Below, piece after piece: positions 61,569-64,000 of a stretch of 64,000 nt of DNA. Every line of letters starts with the position of its first letter. Positions within the stretch are counted from its first letter, which is position 1. The DNA lies in the NCBI RefSeq assembly GCF_900188225.1, contig NZ_FZOC01000002.1, positions 582,810 to 646,809 on the forward strand, given 5' to 3'. Source of the stretch: Humidesulfovibrio mexicanus. Lineage in GTDB: Bacteria > Desulfobacterota > Desulfovibrionia > Desulfovibrionales > Desulfovibrionaceae. The position numbers and the translations under genes are program-made. The notes beneath the pieces were generated by a model. That model was given only the letters and a program-made list of their open reading frames with translations. It was not told where the DNA came from and searched no databases.

Positions 61569-62951
61569 ATGCAGCGGACGCGAATTGTCGAAGTCTTGTC
61601 CCGAGAGGCGGGAGGGCCTGTGTTGGTGAAGGGCTGGGTGCGCACCCGGCGCGATGCCAAGGGCTTTTCGTTCCTTGAGATCAACGACGGGTCTTGCCTG
61701 GCCAATGTGCAGGTGGTGGCCGACCACACCGAGGACCTTCTGTCCGTGCTTGATGCCCTGGGCACCGGCGCGGCCGTTGGCGTCTCCGGCGAGCTTGTCC
61801 CTTCCCCTGCGGCAGGCCAACGCTGGGAGGTCCGGGCGGGCGCCATCGAAGTTTATGGCCTGGCCGACGCCGAGGCCTTTCCGCTGCAAAAGAAGCGGCA
61901 TTCCGACGAGTACCTGCGCACCATCGCCCATTTGCGTCCGCGCACCAATAAATACGGAGCCATGCTGCGCGTGCGCTCGGAAATGGCGTTGGCCGTGCAC
62001 GACTTCTTCCGGCAGCGTGGATTTTTTCATGTGCATGCGCCCATCCTCACCGGGTCGGACTGCGAGGGCGCTGGCGAGATGTTCCGGGTGAGCAACCTGG
62101 AGGCGGAACAGGCTGCGGCCATGCCCCCGGATCGCCGCGCGGAAGAGGAATTTTTCGGTCGTCCCTCCGGGCTCACCGTGTCCGGCCAGTTGGAGGCCGA
62201 ACTCATGGCGCTTGCCCTTGGCGGGGTATACACCTTCGGCCCCACCTTCCGGGCGGAGAATTCCAACACGCCCAAGCACGCGGCTGAGTTCTGGATGGTG
62301 GAGCCGGAGCTGGCCTTCGCCGACCTGGTCGATGACATGGACCTCGCCGAAGCGCTGGTGCGGCATTTGGTGGCGCACGCCCTTTCCGCTTGCGCCGCTG
62401 ACTTGGCGCTGTTCGGCAATTATGTGGACAAGAACCTGTTGCCTACCCTTGAGGACATCCTTGCCGCGCCTTTCGCGCGGGTCACCCATGCCGAGGCCAT
62501 AGGCATCCTCAAGGCCTCGGGCCGGAGTTTCGATTATCCGGTGCATGAGTTGTCCGACCTGCAAACCGAGCACGAACGCTTTTTATGTGAAGAACACTTC
62601 AAGCGTCCGGTCATCGTCCACGACTATCCCAAGGAGATCAAGGCGTTCTATATGCGTCTCAACGACGATGGCCGTACCGTGGCCGCCATGGATCTGCTGG
62701 TCCCGCGCATCGGCGAGCTGTGCGGGGGCAGCCAGCGCGAGGAGCGCCTGGACGTGCTGACCCGGCGCATGGCCGAGGTGGGCCTTTCCGAGGAACAGTA
62801 CTGGTGGTATCTGGACACCCGCCGCTTTGGGACAGCGCCGCACGCGGGCTTCGGCATGGGCTTCGAACGGCTGCTGATGCTGGTCACCGGCATCGCCAAC
62901 ATACGCGATGTGATCCCATTCCCGCGAACGCCCGGGCACTTGGAGTTTTAG
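61569..62951 (+). CDS. asnS: Asparaginyl-tRNA synthetase
   Basis: ATG 61569 is chosen over 61563 because AAGGAGG (61555-61561) is then 7 bases away. The 460-residue enzyme has the OB-fold anticodon domain (about 1-105, V-K-G-W-V-R-T-R-R) and a class II core. Motif 2 reads T-F-G-P-T-F-R-A-E-N-S-N-T near 222-234, followed by H-A-A-E-F-W-M-V-E-P-E, and motif 3 G-F-G-M-G-F-E-R-L near 432. A-E-N-S-N-T with the following H-A-A-E-F marks AsnRS rather than AspRS. It charges tRNA-Asn directly. Confidence 0.95.
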   Translation: MQRTRIVEVLSREAGGPVLVKGWVRTRRDAKGFSFLEINDGSCLANVQVVADHTEDLLSVLDALGTGAAVGVSGELVPSPAAGQRWEVRAGAIEVYGLADAEAFPLQKKRHSDEYLRTIAHLRPRTNKYGAMLRVRSEMALAVHDFFRQRGFFHVHAPILTGSDCEGAGEMFRVSNLEAEQAAAMPPDRRAEEEFFGRPSGLTVSGQLEAELMALALGGVYTFGPTFRAENSNTPKHAAEFWMVEPELAFADLVDDMDLAEALVRHLVAHALSACAADLALFGNYVDKNLLPTLEDILAAPFARVTHAEAIGILKASGRSFDYPVHELSDLQTEHERFLCEEHFKRPVIVHDYPKEIKAFYMRLNDDGRTVAAMDLLVPRIGELCGGSQREERLDVLTRRMAEVGLSEEQYWWYLDTRRFGTAPHAGFGMGFERLLMLVTGIANIRDVIPFPRTPGHLEF

Positions 62952-62957
62952 CAGGGC

Positions 62958-62984
62958 GGGGCGCCCTGGCGGACAGAGCGCCCC
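62958..62984 (+). terminator. Weak GC-rich hairpin after asnS
   Basis: GGGGCGC and GCGCCCC form a 7-bp stem with a 13-base loop between convergent genes. There is no T tract, so its terminator role is doubtful. Confidence 0.25.
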
Positions 62985-62990
62985 TGGACA

Positions 62991-63887
62991 TCACTTCAAT
63001 GGGATGTGGATGTCCGTGATGAGCTGTGCGGGTGGCGTCGTGGCAGGGTCGTTGCGATAGATCTCGAACCAGGGCGAGTCGCGGAATTCGCGGTCGCAGG
63101 TGGGAATCCAGCCGGACATGATGGTCTTGTACGTTTCCTCAAGACCTTGGTAAGGCCCCTGGTGCGTGAAGACTGCGTATTCGCCGCCTGGGAGCACGTC
63201 CAGGCTCACGGGCTCCTCCACGGCCAAGTCGTTGTCGATGGAGATGGCCGCATCGTAGCGCAGCTCTTCCGGCGCGGTGGCGGAGGGGTCGTCGTAGCTG
63301 ATGCCGATGATGAGCGTCTTGGGGTTGACGAGTCCTTTTGGCGCACCCCAGCCGCAGAGGATCTTCCAGGCCCTTTCGGCCGACTCCATGTAGGGTCCGG
63401 TCTGGCGCACTTTGGCGATGCGGATGTCGGGGAGGGTTTCGATGCGCATGTTCATAACCGCCGCTCCTGAATCGTTGAGGATGAATTCCCGTATCTCGCC
63501 CGCGCAGTAGTGCACGCCGGAGGGCGCCTCCGGAAAGAGGCGCGTCCACCCCTGCGCACGGCACTCCGTTGGCGAGAGGCCAAAGGTTTTGCGGAACACG
63601 CGCGAGAAAGCCTCCAGTGAATCGTACCCGGCCTCGAAGGCGGCCTCGGTAACCGGCACGGTTGTCTGGGCCAAGCGGACATAGGCCCGCTCCAGGCGAA
63701 TGCGCCTGAGGTGGTCCATGACCGTCTCGCCAATCATCCCCTTGAATACCCTGTGGAAGTGCGGCGTTGAGAAATGGGCCAGGGCCGCCAGCTCATCCAG
63801 TCTGATCGGGTCGTCAAGCCGCCGTTGCATGTGGTTGAGCACCTTGAGCATTCGCGCGGCGTAGAGGTTCTTCGTATCGGCCTTCAT
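62991..63887 (-). CDS. AraC-family regulator with GyrI-like effector domain
   Basis: The 298-residue protein has an N-terminal AraC DNA-binding domain (about 8-108; L-D-E-L-A-A-L-A-H-F-S-T-P-H-F-H-R-V-F-K and the second helix-turn-helix with A-A-F-E-A-G-Y-D-S-L-E-A-F-S-R-V-F-R-K). A GyrI/SOUL-like ligand-binding domain (about 145-298) follows, with V-R-Q-T-G-P-Y near 162 and G-G-E-Y-A-V-F-T-H-Q-G-P-Y near 237-249. This order matches Rob/SoxS-like regulators of the YdeO/BmrR-effector type that respond to small hydrophobic compounds. Targets unknown. The DNA from 63888 to the window end shows no gene. Confidence 0.9.
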   Translation of the reverse strand: MKADTKNLYAARMLKVLNHMQRRLDDPIRLDELAALAHFSTPHFHRVFKGMIGETVMDHLRRIRLERAYVRLAQTTVPVTEAAFEAGYDSLEAFSRVFRKTFGLSPTECRAQGWTRLFPEAPSGVHYCAGEIREFILNDSGAAVMNMRIETLPDIRIAKVRQTGPYMESAERAWKILCGWGAPKGLVNPKTLIIGISYDDPSATAPEELRYDAAISIDNDLAVEEPVSLDVLPGGEYAVFTHQGPYQGLEETYKTIMSGWIPTCDREFRDSPWFEIYRNDPATTPPAQLITDIHIPLK

Positions 63888-64000
63888 GTGCGTCTCCGTG
63901 GGGCGGTATAGCAGGGCGCGTGTGAGGCTTGCCTGACTGGGAGCATCATTATTTCAGGAGTTTCAATCACGCAGCATAACCTGACGGCTTTGAGCATTTG

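Overview
The window is GC-rich (about 62 percent by eye), densely coded bacterial DNA. The gene content and order suggest a sulfate-reducing deltaproteobacterium of the Desulfovibrio group. Pointers are an ArsR-methyltransferase fusion regulator (SahR type) directly before ahcY, a chemotaxis operon carrying HEAT-repeat and ParA genes, a COG2509 FAD protein, lptF/lptG, and efp next to a type II dehydroquinase. No species can be named from sequence alone. I saw no phage, insertion sequence, plasmid or CRISPR array; this looks like core chromosome. All product names come from recognising motifs and family features by eye, without database searches.

Layout. 1-5.5 kb: end of a sialidase-like gene, two RNA-methyltransferase-like genes, a nucleotidyltransferase-like gene and a FAD protein, closed by a strong two-way terminator. 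5.5-10.1 kb: a chemoreceptor facing the sahR-ahcY unit, which has a readable promoter and operator. 10.2-11.8 kb: an argP-like/argO-like divergent pair. 11.8-14.8 kb: a periplasmic binding protein lipoprotein translationally coupled to a membrane diguanylate cyclase. 15.0-22.0 kb: tRNA-Met, a small gene with lptF-lptG, engB, aroQ, efp and ftsK. 22.1-29.2 kb: a complete RND efflux operon led by its own TetR regulator, with a perfect inverted-repeat operator. 29.6 kb: tRNA-Pro.

29.9-38.9 kb: chemotaxis operon cheB-HEAT-cheR-parA-cheW-cheY-cheA. It lacks a receptor gene; its CheA has three HPt-like domains, the third without the phosphate-accepting histidine. 39.1-45.8 kb: an orphan membrane protein facing a plus-strand run of a CpoB-like lipoprotein, dprA, a small domain protein, an HDOD protein, a degenerate receiver-GGDEF protein, a Xer recombinase and a DUF523 protein. 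46.0-57.6 kb: a minus-strand run, mostly tightly overlapped: ornithine-cyclodeaminase family, EamA transporter, AddA-like helicase, AddB-like Fe-S nuclease, PPC-domain protein, lhgO, nitronate monooxygenase-like, cyclophilin. 57.7-63.9 kb: RluA-type synthase, DUF3124, DUF2157-like, ftsY, asnS and an AraC-GyrI regulator.

The strongest themes are signal transduction (two c-di-GMP-type enzymes, one chemoreceptor, one chemosensory operon, one HDOD protein) and SAM-cycle control. The best candidates for something under-described are the binding-protein/diguanylate-cyclase pair, the triple-HPt CheA operon, and the split sensor-domain/HDOD/degenerate-GGDEF cluster embedded with dprA and xer.
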